This document shows, in pieces, positions 29,838 to 40,627 of a DNA stretch of 64,000 nucleotides (its first letter is position 1; every line of letters begins with the position of its first letter). Position numbers and translations under genes: made by a program. The stretch comes from Pseudomonas nitroreducens NBRC 12694 (GTDB lineage Bacteria > Pseudomonadota > Gammaproteobacteria > Pseudomonadales > Pseudomonadaceae). The notes beneath the pieces are model-generated. The model was given only the letters and a program-made list of their open reading frames with translations. It searched no databases and was not told the DNA's origin. The stretch is taken from positions 434,001-498,000 of the forward strand of contig NZ_BDAI01000005.1 in the NCBI RefSeq assembly GCF_002091755.1. The letters are read 5' to 3'.

Positions 29838-30173
29838 TCAGGGCGCCTTGCAACCACGGCCGATCAGGTCGTTGCTCTCGACCCAGTAGACCAGGCCCTG
29901 GTCGCCTTTGATGCTCAAGCCGATCAGCCCGTCGCTATAGAAAGCGCCGGAACCGCCGGGTTCCTCTTCCAGGTGATGGACCACGTCGTCCTCACCCAGC
30001 TTCAGGTCGACCACCGACTTGCTGGGATCGACGTAGCGCCACTGCACCTCGGCCTTGCTGTCGCAGACCCAGTGGTTCCAGCCACTACCCGAAGCCGCCT
30101 TGCCGCCGGACGAATGGCTCGAGCAGCCCGCCACCAGCAATAGGCCCAGGGCCGGGACGATATAACGCAGCAT
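29838..30173 (-). CDS. MliC-like lysozyme inhibitor lipoprotein
   Basis: The 111-residue lipoprotein has a lipobox VAGC near residue 17 and a short Ser/Gly-rich linker. The mature part reads WVCDSKAEVQWRYVDPSKS...SGAFYSDGLIGLSIKGDQ...IGRGCKAP. Cys, the YSDG.....KGD core and the final Cys match the MliC/PliC (PF09864) pattern, so it may inhibit C-type lysozymes at the cell surface and protect against host or predator lysozyme. The match is by eye only. Start ATG at 30173 gives the signal peptide; the upstream in-frame ATG at 30215 does not. It lies between fda and pgk. Confidence 0.65.
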   Translation of the reverse strand: MLRYIVPALGLLLVAGCSSHSSGGKAASGSGWNHWVCDSKAEVQWRYVDPSKSVVDLKLGEDDVVHHLEEEPGGSGAFYSDGLIGLSIKGDQGLVYWVESNDLIGRGCKAP

Positions 30174-30313
30174 CGGGCGACTCTCCTTCGGGCGGACGCG
30201 CCGCCGGATATCCAATGCGCCAGATTGCCCGTCCCGCCGCAGGAACGCCAGTGCCGCCTACGCCAGGGCGCGTGCGGCACTGCCAGTTCGTGACCCGACC
30301 GCCGGACGAGGCC

Positions 30314-30508
30314 TCAGGGGCAGTTCACCGGCTTCTGGTCAGGGGTCGGATCGCCGCTGCTCTGGCTTTCCACCCGCTCGCGGTTCTGGTCCGAAGGCAC
30401 CATGACCGAGGGCGGGCTCATCACTTCACAGGTACTGGGCGTCCCGCCGCCTCCGGCGCAACCCACCAGCACGAGGCAAAACGACAACAAAGGGGTGACA
30501 GCTCGCAT
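30314..30508 (-). CDS. Small hypothetical lipoprotein (64 residues)
   Basis: The 64-residue product begins MRAVTPLLSFCLVLVGCAGGG: a signal peptide with lipobox LVGC at about 14-17. The mature part is short, Pro/Ser-rich and has a second cysteine (TPSTCEV) and a terminal one (VNCP), so a disulfide is possible. The start is fixed by AAGGAG seven bases before the ATG at 30508. I do not recognise it. It sits with the MliC-like gene in the gap between pgk and fda. Confidence 0.65.
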   Translation of the reverse strand: MRAVTPLLSFCLVLVGCAGGGGTPSTCEVMSPPSVMVPSDQNRERVESQSSGDPTPDQKPVNCP

Positions 30509-30594
30509 GACCGTTCTCCTTGGCATCCATACTAGGCTTGTGACCCGAGGATGCCGCGGAGGTTTGCTTTACTGTCGCCCGGCAACGCCCCAGG

Positions 30595-31758
30595 TCAGGC
30601 CTTGGCGCGCTGTTCCAGCACTTCGACGGCCGGCAGGACCTTGCCCTCGACGAACTCAAGGAAGGCGCCACCACCGGTGGAAATGTAGGAAATCTGCTCG
30701 CCGATGCCGTACTTGTCGATGGCAGCCAGGGTGTCGCCACCGCCGGCGATGCTGAAGGCGGAACCTTCGGCGATGGCCTTGGCCAGGGTCTTGGTGCCTT
30801 CGCCGAACTGGTCGAACTCGAACACGCCGACCGGACCGTTCCAGAGGATGGTCCTGGAAGTCTTCAGCAACTCGGCGAACTGGGCCGCCGTCTTCGGACC
30901 GATATCCAGGATCATGTCATCGTCGGCCACGTCAGCAATGTCCTTGACGGTAGCAACGGCAGTCTCGGCGAATTCCTTGGCAACCACCACGTCCACCGGC
31001 AGCGGTACGCTGACCTTGGCGGCAATGGCCTTGGCGGTATCGACCAGGTCGGCCTCGTACAGGGACTTGCCGACCTTGTGGCCTGCCGCGGCAAGGAAGG
31101 TGTTGGCGATACCGCCACCGACGATCAACTGGTCACAGATCTGCGCCAGGCTGTTCAGTACGTCGAGCTTGGTCGACACCTTGGAGCCGGCGACGATGGC
31201 CGCCATCGGGCGCGCTGGATTACCCAGCGCCTTGCCCAGGGCTTCCAGTTCGGCGGCCAGCAGCGGGCCAGCGGCAGCGACCTTGGCGAACTTGGCTACA
31301 CCGTGGGTGGAACCCTCGGCGCGGTGGGCGGTGCCGAAGGCGTCCATGACGAACACGTCGCACAGGGCGGCGTATTGCTGGGCCAGCTCGTCAGCGTTCT
31401 TCTTCTCGCCCTTGTTGAAGCGCACGTTCTCGAACAGCACGACTTCACCCGGCTTCACCTCGACGCCGCCCAGGTAATCCCTGACCAGCGGCACAGTGCG
31501 GCCCAGGGCCTTGGACAGGTAGTCGGCGACCGGCTGCAGGCTGTTCTCTTCGGAGAATTCACCTTCGGTCGGGCGGCCCAGGTGCGAGCAGACCATTACC
31601 GCCGCGCCCTTCTCCAGGGCCAGCTTGATGGTCGGCAGCGAGGCCAGGATACGCGCGTCGCTCTTGACCACACCGTCCTTCACCGGAACGTTGAGGTCTT
31701 CGCGGATCAGTACGCGCTTACCTTTGAGGTCGAGGTCGGTCATCTTCAACACGGTCAT
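30595..31758 (-). CDS. pgk: Phosphoglycerate kinase
   Basis: The 387-residue enzyme transfers phosphate between 1,3-bisphosphoglycerate and ADP in lower glycolysis and gluconeogenesis. Visible features include the N-terminal KRVLIREDLNVPVKDG substrate-binding segment, CSHLGRPTEG, the hinge with GSKVSTKLDVL and the C-terminal nucleotide site SIAGGGDTLAAI. Full length for the family. It follows epd by 28 bases in the tktA-epd-pgk cluster conserved in Pseudomonas. Confidence 0.96.
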   Translation of the reverse strand: MTVLKMTDLDLKGKRVLIREDLNVPVKDGVVKSDARILASLPTIKLALEKGAAVMVCSHLGRPTEGEFSEENSLQPVADYLSKALGRTVPLVRDYLGGVEVKPGEVVLFENVRFNKGEKKNADELAQQYAALCDVFVMDAFGTAHRAEGSTHGVAKFAKVAAAGPLLAAELEALGKALGNPARPMAAIVAGSKVSTKLDVLNSLAQICDQLIVGGGIANTFLAAAGHKVGKSLYEADLVDTAKAIAAKVSVPLPVDVVVAKEFAETAVATVKDIADVADDDMILDIGPKTAAQFAELLKTSRTILWNGPVGVFEFDQFGEGTKTLAKAIAEGSAFSIAGGGDTLAAIDKYGIGEQISYISTGGGAFLEFVEGKVLPAVEVLEQRAKA

Positions 31759-31786
31759 GACAGTCAGTCCTGTAGGGGCTGTTTGA

Positions 31787-32833
31787 TTAACGTTCAGTAG
31801 CGGCGACGTGCAGGAAGTGCCCTGCGGTGTCGAGCATGCGGTTGGCGAACCCCCACTCGTTGTCGAACCAGGCCAGCACGTTCACCAGGCGAGGGCCGGA
31901 AACGCGAGTCTGGCTGCCATCGACGATGGCCGAGTGCGGGTCATGATTGAAATCGCAGCTGGCGTGGGGCAGCTCGGTGTACGCCAGCAGGCCTTTCAGC
32001 GGGCCTTCGGCGGCAGCCTGGCGCAGCACGCGGTTGATCTCCTCGGCGGACGTATCGCGGGAGACCTGCAGGGTGATGTCCAGGGCTGAGACGTTCACCG
32101 TCGGCACCCGAATGGCTTTGGCCTGGATTCGCCCGGCGAGTTCCGGCAGCAGGCGCTCAATGCCGCGCGCCAGCCCCGTGGACACCGGGATCACCGACTG
32201 GAAGGCCGAACGCGTGCGGCGCAGATCTTCGTGGTGGTAGGCGTCGATCACCGGCTGGTCGTTCATCGCCGAGTGGATGGTGGTGATCGAGACGTACTCG
32301 ATGCCCACGGCCTCGTTCAGCAGCTTGAGCAGCGGCACGCTGCAGTTGGTGGTGCAGGAGGCGTTGGACACCAGCGTCTCGGCGCCGGAGAGCTCTTGCT
32401 GGTTGATACCGAAGACCACGGTGGCGTCGATATCCGCCTCGCTGGCCATCGGCTGCGAGAACAGCACCCGCGACGCACCCGCGGTGAGGAAGCGCTCACC
32501 ATCGGCGCGGGTGTTGTAGACGCCGGAGCATTCCAGCACCAGGTCGATGTCCAGGGCACGCCAGTCGATCGCCTCGGGTTCGGCTTCGCGGAACACCTTC
32601 ACGCAGTCGCCGCCTACATGCAGGCAGCCGTCGGCCACGCTCACCTCGCCGGGGAAGCGGCCGTGGGTGGAGTCGAAGCGGGTCAGGTATTCCAGGCTGG
32701 CCAGGTCCGCCAGGTCGTTCAGCGCGACGATGGAGAAACCGGCCTTGGCGCCGCGTTCGTGCAGGGCACGGAACACGCAGCGGCCAATACGGCCGTAGCC
32801 GTTGAGGGCAACTCGGTAAGGGCGCTTGGACAT
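31787..32833 (-). CDS. epd: Erythrose-4-phosphate dehydrogenase
   Basis: This 348-residue GAPDH-family enzyme oxidises erythrose 4-phosphate to 4-phosphoerythronate for pyridoxal 5'-phosphate synthesis. It has the NAD-binding NGYGRIGRCVFRAL (11-24) and the catalytic NASCTTNC with Cys160. Location between pgk and tktA and the divergence from canonical GAPDH residues (for example ECSGVYNTRADGE) favour Epd over a glycolytic GapA. The phosphate-binding TGLARGIERLLPELAG segment is present. It shares an operon with pgk downstream and probably tktA upstream. Confidence 0.9.
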   Translation of the reverse strand: MSKRPYRVALNGYGRIGRCVFRALHERGAKAGFSIVALNDLADLASLEYLTRFDSTHGRFPGEVSVADGCLHVGGDCVKVFREAEPEAIDWRALDIDLVLECSGVYNTRADGERFLTAGASRVLFSQPMASEADIDATVVFGINQQELSGAETLVSNASCTTNCSVPLLKLLNEAVGIEYVSITTIHSAMNDQPVIDAYHHEDLRRTRSAFQSVIPVSTGLARGIERLLPELAGRIQAKAIRVPTVNVSALDITLQVSRDTSAEEINRVLRQAAAEGPLKGLLAYTELPHASCDFNHDPHSAIVDGSQTRVSGPRLVNVLAWFDNEWGFANRMLDTAGHFLHVAATER

Positions 32834-32892
32834 TGTTATCCCTTGGTGATCGCTGCCGGGGCGTAACGCACCCCGGCAGGCTCAGGCGCTCG

Positions 32893-34890
<1,998 letters not shown>

Positions 34891-35053
34891 CGCTGAATCT
34901 CCTGCGGGGGCTGCTTCGAAAGATCGAAGGGAATGAAAAAAGGCCGGTATTTTCGCCCAGCCGGCCCCTGTGGGGCAATGACAGATCGGCAGATGCCTGA
35001 CACAGGGCACCGGTTTATCGCCGTGGGCTGATCAAAAACCACTCATCCGGCAA

Positions 35054-35071
35054 TATCAAAACTTTTTGATA
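35054..35071. promoter_or_regulatory. Perfect palindrome, probable operator of the ArsR-methyltransferase gene and metK
   Basis: TATCAAAA-CT-TTTTGATA is an 8-bp inverted repeat with a 2-base centre, 45 bases before the ArsR-family gene and 164 bases before the divergent tktA start. ArsR repressors bind such AT-rich palindromes over promoters. Confidence 0.6.
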
Positions 35072-35115
35072 CAGCCCTTGCCGACCCCGAAGGCCATGAC
35101 TAGACTGCGCAACCC

Positions 35116-36117
35116 ATGAGTCTGCGCCTGCCCGAAATCCGCCACGACGATTGCGACCAGTTGGCTGCCCTGTGCAAGGCCGGCGGCGACCCGCTGCGGC
35201 TGAACGTGCTGCGGGTGCTGGCCAACGATTCGTTCGGCGTACTGGAACTGGCACATATCTTCGGCGTACGTCAGTCGGGCATGAGCCATCACCTGAAGGT
35301 GCTGGCCCAGGCCGGCCTGGTCGCTACCCGTCGCGAAGGCAACGCGATCTTCTATCGCCGCGCCCTGCCCCAGGGTGAAAGCCTGGGCGGCACGCTGCAC
35401 GGGGCGCTGCTCGAAGAAGTGGACGAACTGGCGCTGGCCGATGACGTCAGCGCCCGGGTCGACGGCGTACACGCCCAACGTGCCGCCGTGAGCCGCGACT
35501 ATTTCGCCCGTAGTGCGGAGAAGTTCCAGGCGACCCAGGACCTGATCGCAGGACTGCCGCAATACCGCGAAAGCGTACTGGCGCTGCTCGATGCACTGAG
35601 CTTCGCCGCCGGCGCCACGGCGCTGGAAGTCGGCCCCGGCGACGGCGGGTTTCTCCCCGAGCTGGCCCGGCGTTTCGATCAGGTCACGGCGCTGGACAAC
35701 AGCGAGACCATGCTTGCAATGGCGCGGCAACGTTGCGCCAGCGATGGATTGAACAACGTCCGGCTGCGGCTGGGCGACGCCCTGCAGGACGTCGACGACG
35801 CGGCGGACTGTGTGGTGCTGAACATGGTGCTGCATCACTTCGCCGCACCGGCGGAGGCCATGAAGCAGCTGGCACACCTGGTGAAACCCGGTGGCAGCCT
35901 GCTGGTGACCGAACTCTGCAGCCACGACCAGAGCTGGGCCCGCGAGGCCTGTGGCGATCTCTGGCTGGGGTTCGAACAGGAAGACCTGGCCCGCTGGGCC
36001 GACGCCGCCGGGCTCGCGTCCGGCGAAAGTGTGTACATCGGTTTACGCAATGGCTTTCAGATCCAGGTGCGGCACTTCGCCAAACCGGATTCGCGAAGCG
36101 TCCTCACCCACCGGTAA
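35116..36117 (+). CDS. ArsR-family regulator fused to a SAM-binding methyltransferase domain
   Basis: The 333-residue protein joins two modules: an ArsR winged helix at about 15-85 (LELAHIFGVRQSGMSHHLKVLAQAGLVATRREG, recognition helix near 50-65) and a class I methyltransferase fold from about residue 140 with motif I EVGPGDG (171-177), LDNSETMLAMA and MVLHHFAAP. It lacks ArsR metal-binding cysteines at the usual ELCVCD site. It ends 17 bases before metK, so the two are almost certainly co-transcribed. ArsR proteins of the SahR type are known to control SAM-cycle genes in Proteobacteria; here the fused domain could sense SAM or SAH. That role is inferred. Confidence 0.85.
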   Translation: MSLRLPEIRHDDCDQLAALCKAGGDPLRLNVLRVLANDSFGVLELAHIFGVRQSGMSHHLKVLAQAGLVATRREGNAIFYRRALPQGESLGGTLHGALLEEVDELALADDVSARVDGVHAQRAAVSRDYFARSAEKFQATQDLIAGLPQYRESVLALLDALSFAAGATALEVGPGDGGFLPELARRFDQVTALDNSETMLAMARQRCASDGLNNVRLRLGDALQDVDDAADCVVLNMVLHHFAAPAEAMKQLAHLVKPGGSLLVTELCSHDQSWAREACGDLWLGFEQEDLARWADAAGLASGESVYIGLRNGFQIQVRHFAKPDSRSVLTHR

Positions 36118-36134
36118 ATGATAGGAACCGTTAG

Positions 36135-37325
36135 ATGAGCGAATACTCAGTTTTCACCTCCGAATCCGTCTCCGAAGGCCATCCGGACAAGATCGCGGAC
36201 CAGATTTCCGATGCGGTGCTCGACGCCATCATCGCCAAGGACAAATACGCCCGCGTGGCCTGCGAAACCCTGGTGAAGACCGGTGTCGCGATCATCGCCG
36301 GTGAAGTCACCACTTCCGCCTGGGTCGACCTGGAAGAGCTGGTGCGCAAGGTCATCATCGACATCGGTTACAACAGCTCCGAAGTCGGCTTCGACGGCGC
36401 CACCTGCGGCGTGCTGAACATCATCGGCAAGCAGTCGGTGGACATCAACCAAGGCGTCGACCGCGCCAAGCCGGAAGACCAGGGCGCTGGCGACCAGGGC
36501 CTGATGTTCGGCTATGCCAGCAACGAAACCGACGTGCTGATGCCCGCACCGATCTGCTTCTCCCACCGCCTGGTGGAGCGCCAGGCCGAGGCCCGCAAAT
36601 CCGGCCTGCTGCCGTGGCTGCGCCCGGATGCCAAGTCCCAGGTCACCTGCCGCTACGAAGGCGGCAAGGTCGTCGGTATCGACGCCATCGTGCTGTCCAC
36701 CCAGCACAACCCGGAAGTCAGCTACAAGGACCTGCGCGAAGGCGTGATGGAGCTGATCATCAAGCAGGTGCTGCCGGCCGAACTGCTGCACAAGGACACC
36801 CAGTTCCACATCAACCCGACCGGTAACTTCGTCATCGGTGGCCCGGTGGGCGACTGCGGCCTGACCGGCCGCAAGATCATCGTCGACTCCTACGGCGGCA
36901 TGGCCCGTCACGGCGGCGGCGCGTTCTCCGGCAAGGACCCGTCCAAGGTCGACCGTTCCGCCGCCTACGCCGGCCGCTACGTGGCCAAGAACATCGTCGC
37001 CGCCGGCCTGGCCGAGCGTTGCGAGATCCAGGTGTCCTACGCCATCGGCGTGGCCCAGCCGACCTCCATCTCGATCAACACCTTCGGCACCGGCAAGATC
37101 AGCGATGACAAGATCATCCAACTGGTCCGCGAGCACTTCGACCTGCGTCCGTACGCGATCACCAAGATGCTCGACCTGCTGCACCCGATGTACCAGCCGA
37201 CCGCAGCCTACGGCCACTTCGGTCGCAACCCGTTCGAAATGACCTACGACGGTGACACCTTCACCGCCTTCACCTGGGAGCGCACCGACAAGGCTGCCGC
37301 CCTGCGTGATGCCGCCGGCCTGTAA
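36135..37325 (+). CDS. metK: S-adenosylmethionine synthetase
   Basis: The 396-residue enzyme makes SAM from methionine and ATP. Signature motifs are visible: SEGHPDKIADQ with the catalytic His16, GAGDQGLMFGYA, KSQVTCRYEGG, the glycine-rich loop GGGAFSGKDPSKVDRSAAY and the C-terminal AAYGHFGR. The ribosome site is TAGGAACC before ATG. It follows the ArsR-methyltransferase gene by 17 bases and ends at a strong terminator, so SAM level may feed back on its own synthesis through that regulator (inference). Confidence 0.97.
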   Translation: MSEYSVFTSESVSEGHPDKIADQISDAVLDAIIAKDKYARVACETLVKTGVAIIAGEVTTSAWVDLEELVRKVIIDIGYNSSEVGFDGATCGVLNIIGKQSVDINQGVDRAKPEDQGAGDQGLMFGYASNETDVLMPAPICFSHRLVERQAEARKSGLLPWLRPDAKSQVTCRYEGGKVVGIDAIVLSTQHNPEVSYKDLREGVMELIIKQVLPAELLHKDTQFHINPTGNFVIGGPVGDCGLTGRKIIVDSYGGMARHGGGAFSGKDPSKVDRSAAYAGRYVAKNIVAAGLAERCEIQVSYAIGVAQPTSISINTFGTGKISDDKIIQLVREHFDLRPYAITKMLDLLHPMYQPTAAYGHFGRNPFEMTYDGDTFTAFTWERTDKAAALRDAAGL

Positions 37326-37339
37326 GGCCCGGTAGCAGG

Positions 37340-37367
37340 AAAAAGCCCCGCCTCGGCGGGGCTTTTT
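37340..37367 (+). terminator. Terminator of metK
   Basis: AAAAAGCCCCGCC / GGCGGGGCTTTTT with a short loop, ending in a T-run. Confidence 0.92.
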
Positions 37368-37474
37368 CGTTTCTGATCGCCCACAAGCCTTGGCGAAAAA
37401 TCCACGCTCATTCCGGCATCAATCGCCGCTTTCGGCTCCTAGCCTTGCGGGTTTCCACTGCACGGTCTCTCGCC

Positions 37475-39142
37475 ATGCTCCGCCTCGTCATCACCTTGCT
37501 GCTTTGCCTTCCTCTTACCGTTCGTGCCTGCCCCGACTGGCCGGCCGAGCAGGTGCCTCGACAGATCGAGGCACTCCGCGGGCAGCTGACGCAGTGGGAT
37601 GACGCCTACCACCGGGACGGAAGGTCCCCCGTGGCCGATGAGCTTTACGACCAGGCACGCGAACGACTGGCGCAGTGGCGGGACTGCTTCCCTCAAGTCC
37701 GTGTTGCCCCCGAGTCACCGCTGGCCAGCAGCGCGGGGACGATTCGCCACCCCTTCCCCCACACCGGCCTCGACAAGCTTCCCGATGCCTCGGCCGTGCG
37801 CAGTTGGCTGGCCAACCGCTCCGATCTCTGGGCGCAACCCAAGGTCGACGGCGTAGCGGTCACGCTGATCTACCGCGACGGTCGCTTCATCCAGGCAATC
37901 AGCCGCGGCGACGGCAGCGCCGGGCAGGACTGGACCGCCAACGCGCAACGAATCGATGCTATCCCCAGGCAGTTACCCGGCGAACCAGGCGATCTGGTGC
38001 TGCAAGGCGAGCTGTACTGGCGACTGCCACAGCATGTGCAAGCGTTGCAGGGCGGTTCGGGTGCCCGCGGCAAGGTCGCCGGCCTGATGGCCCGCAAGGA
38101 TTTGGGCGACCAAGGCACACAGATCGGTCTGTTCGTCTGGGAGCTGCCGGAGGGTCCGGTGAAAATGCCGGATCGCTTGGCACGACTGCGCCAGCTGGGA
38201 TTCGATGACAGCGCCGACCTGACCGTACCGGTGGCTGGGCAATCTGAAATCGAGTCCTGGCGCGAACGCTGGTATCGCCAGCCGCTGCCCTTCGCCAGCG
38301 ATGGCATTGTCATCCGCCAGGGCCGCCGGCCACCGGGCAAGGCCTGGAGTGCACAGGCGCCGGGCTGGGCGGTGGCGTGGAAGTATCCACATCAACAGGC
38401 ACTGGCGGAGGTTCGTCGCGTGGCGTTCAAGGTCGGCCGCAGTGGCCGGGTGACACCTGTGCTGCATCTGGCCCCGGTAGAGCTGGACGGACGAACCATC
38501 CAGCGCGTCGGCGTCGGCTCGCTCAAACGCTGGCGCAGCCTGGACATCCGCCCTGGCGACCAGGTCGCCATCGCCCTCGCCGGACTGACCATTCCTCGCC
38601 TGGACGGCGTGGTCTGGCGCTCGCCGAATCGCCCCCAAATAGCCGCGCCAGAAGACGGCCAGTTCAACGCCCTCTCCTGCTGGCAGCCCATCGAGGGCTG
38701 CGAGGAACAGTTCCTCGCCCGCCTGGAGTGGCTCAGCGGAAAGAGCGGGCTGGGGCTAGCCGGTGTCGGACCGGGCACCTGGAGCAAGCTGCACGAAGCC
38801 GGGCTGCTGACGGGGATACTCGCCTGGATGACGCTGACGCCAGAGCAACTGAGCCAGGTTCCCGGACTCGGAGAGCGAAGTGCAGCGAGTCTGCACCAGC
38901 AGTTCCAGCTCGCTCGCCGGCGATCGTTCGCTACCTGGCTGCGTGCACTGGGTGCACCGTCCCCCAACGCCCATCCCGCGGGAGACGACTGGCCCGCGCT
39001 GGCCGCCCGCGACGCAGTGCAGTGGCAGATGCAACCAGGCATAGGCAAGGTGCGCGCGGCACAACTGGAAGCCTTCTTCAAAGCGCCGGCAGTCGTGCAA
39101 TTGCGCGAGCAGTTGCACGACCTCGGCGTTGCCGGCTTCTGA
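37475..39142 (+). CDS. ligB: NAD-dependent DNA ligase LigB with signal peptide
   Basis: The 555-residue protein begins MLRLVITLLLCLPLTVRACPDW, an apparent Sec signal, as in E. coli LigB. The adenylation domain carries QPKVDG with the active Lys123, later GIVIRQG and VAWKYPH nucleotidyltransferase motifs, an OB fold, and a helix-hairpin-helix region (GPGTWSKLHEAG, GLGERSAASL). The four zinc-finger cysteines and BRCT domain of LigA are absent or reduced. In E. coli this paralogue is non-essential and weakly active. Start ATG at 37475 is preferred to the upstream TTG. A signal peptide on a DNA ligase is unexplained. Confidence 0.88.
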   Translation: MLRLVITLLLCLPLTVRACPDWPAEQVPRQIEALRGQLTQWDDAYHRDGRSPVADELYDQARERLAQWRDCFPQVRVAPESPLASSAGTIRHPFPHTGLDKLPDASAVRSWLANRSDLWAQPKVDGVAVTLIYRDGRFIQAISRGDGSAGQDWTANAQRIDAIPRQLPGEPGDLVLQGELYWRLPQHVQALQGGSGARGKVAGLMARKDLGDQGTQIGLFVWELPEGPVKMPDRLARLRQLGFDDSADLTVPVAGQSEIESWRERWYRQPLPFASDGIVIRQGRRPPGKAWSAQAPGWAVAWKYPHQQALAEVRRVAFKVGRSGRVTPVLHLAPVELDGRTIQRVGVGSLKRWRSLDIRPGDQVAIALAGLTIPRLDGVVWRSPNRPQIAAPEDGQFNALSCWQPIEGCEEQFLARLEWLSGKSGLGLAGVGPGTWSKLHEAGLLTGILAWMTLTPEQLSQVPGLGERSAASLHQQFQLARRRSFATWLRALGAPSPNAHPAGDDWPALAARDAVQWQMQPGIGKVRAAQLEAFFKAPAVVQLREQLHDLGVAGF

Positions 39143-39147
39143 GCGCC

Positions 39148-40452
39148 TCAGCGCATCTGGAAGGCTTCCTGGTGGAAGCGGTTGCCCGGCATGCCCTGGC
39201 GGCGCAGGTCACGGCGCAGCAGTTCGGCCAGCGCCTGCGGGCCGCAGAACCACACGCTCGGCCACCGCCCTCCTACACCGGGCTGCAGACCCAGATCGGC
39301 TGCCTGCAGGTAACCTTCGCTCTCGCTGTAATGCACACGCAGATCGATACGCGGCAATTTCGCACACAACTCACGCAGGCGGCCGGCATAGATGGCATCG
39401 GACGGCGAGCGCACGCAGTACAGCAGCGTCACCTCCGGGCTGTCATCCGGCCGCGCCTGCAGTGAGTCGAGCCACGCCAGGAAGGGTGTAATGCCGATAC
39501 CACCGGCGATCCAGACCTGCCGCTCGCCCTTGTCGCGGCGGAAGTCGAAGCGGCCGTACGGCCCTTCCACCTTCACCGGGTCTCCCACCTTCAGTCCATC
39601 CTGAAGGCGCTGTGTGTAGTCCCCCAATGCCTTGATGCTGAAACGCACTTCGCCGTTGCCCAGGTCGCCGCTGGAAATGGTGAAGGGATGCTGGCCTTCC
39701 AGGCGATTGCAGGTGAGGAAGGCAAATTGCCCGGCACGGTGCTGCCAACGCCCCTGCAGCTTGCAGGTCACTTCCAGCATTCGCTCGCCTGGGCGGTCGA
39801 CCGCGACCACGACACCCTCATGGGTGCGCCGGCGGCCGATCTGCCCGGTCAGCGACCAGAGCGCACAGAGGCTGCCCACCGCGGCGCAGAGTGCCACCAG
39901 CCAGCCGACCGGTTGCGCCCAGTAGCCCGCCGGCGCCAGCACCACGCCATGGAAGGCGAGCACCAGATAGACCACGGCGAGGGTTTTGTGGACATAGCGC
40001 CACAAGTGATAGGGGAAGCGCTGCCAGAGCGTGATGACCAGCATCGCCGCCAGCAACCAGGCCGACCACTCGCCCAGGTCCTTGGCCGAGCCGCGGAATA
40101 CGTCGAGGAAGGTTTCCACCCTCGGCCCCTTGGCCGGCTTGGCGATGAACTCGGCGAGCAGCGGCCCACCCAGCTCCATCAGGTAGTGCAGCAGGCCCAG
40201 CACGATGGCCAGGATGCCCGCCCACTTGTGCGCGCGGTACATGCGGTCGAGGCCGTCGAGGGGCTTCTCCAGCCACACCGGGCGCACCGCCAGCAGCATG
40301 ATCAGCGACATCAGCGCGAATGACGCGACGCCAGTGAAGAGAATGGCCTGCTTGCGCACGACCCAGATATCCAGCGTCGCCGGCGGGTCGACGAACAGGG
40401 CGAGGCCAAAGGTGGCCGCCACGGCCAACAGTACGATCCAGATGAGTTTCAT
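39148..40452 (-). CDS. Ferric reductase-like transmembrane flavoprotein
   Basis: The 434-residue protein has an N-terminal membrane part with about six helices and pairs of histidines in HKWAGILAIVLGLLHYLME and VHKTLAVVYLVLAFHGVV that could hold two haems, followed by a cytoplasmic FNR-type module: FAD-binding HPFTISSG, NAD(P)-binding GGIGITPFLAWLDSL and C-terminal CGPQAL. This is the NOX/FRE layout, so it may move electrons from NADPH across the inner membrane to iron or another acceptor. The start ATG at 40452 has AAGGAG five bases upstream. It ends 5 bases from convergent ligB. No iron box was found. Confidence 0.85.
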   Translation of the reverse strand: MKLIWIVLLAVAATFGLALFVDPPATLDIWVVRKQAILFTGVASFALMSLIMLLAVRPVWLEKPLDGLDRMYRAHKWAGILAIVLGLLHYLMELGGPLLAEFIAKPAKGPRVETFLDVFRGSAKDLGEWSAWLLAAMLVITLWQRFPYHLWRYVHKTLAVVYLVLAFHGVVLAPAGYWAQPVGWLVALCAAVGSLCALWSLTGQIGRRRTHEGVVVAVDRPGERMLEVTCKLQGRWQHRAGQFAFLTCNRLEGQHPFTISSGDLGNGEVRFSIKALGDYTQRLQDGLKVGDPVKVEGPYGRFDFRRDKGERQVWIAGGIGITPFLAWLDSLQARPDDSPEVTLLYCVRSPSDAIYAGRLRELCAKLPRIDLRVHYSESEGYLQAADLGLQPGVGGRWPSVWFCGPQALAELLRRDLRRQGMPGNRFHQEAFQMR

Positions 40453-40627
40453 GACTTCTCCTTGGAGCACTGACTTAGTGCACCCACATGGAAGCTGAAG
40501 GGTTCCTCTGAATTATCCCTTAATTTCGAAGGGCCTTTAGGGTCGTACCGGTGATGCCATGATCCATGTCAAACGCATCATCCTTCGTTATGCTCGGCAC
40601 TTTCCTACGGCAAATATAAAAACAACC

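Noticed and set aside
34891..35010. Forty-residue N-terminal extension of transketolase
   Set aside because: In-frame but not conserved; the downstream ATG gives the standard start and length.
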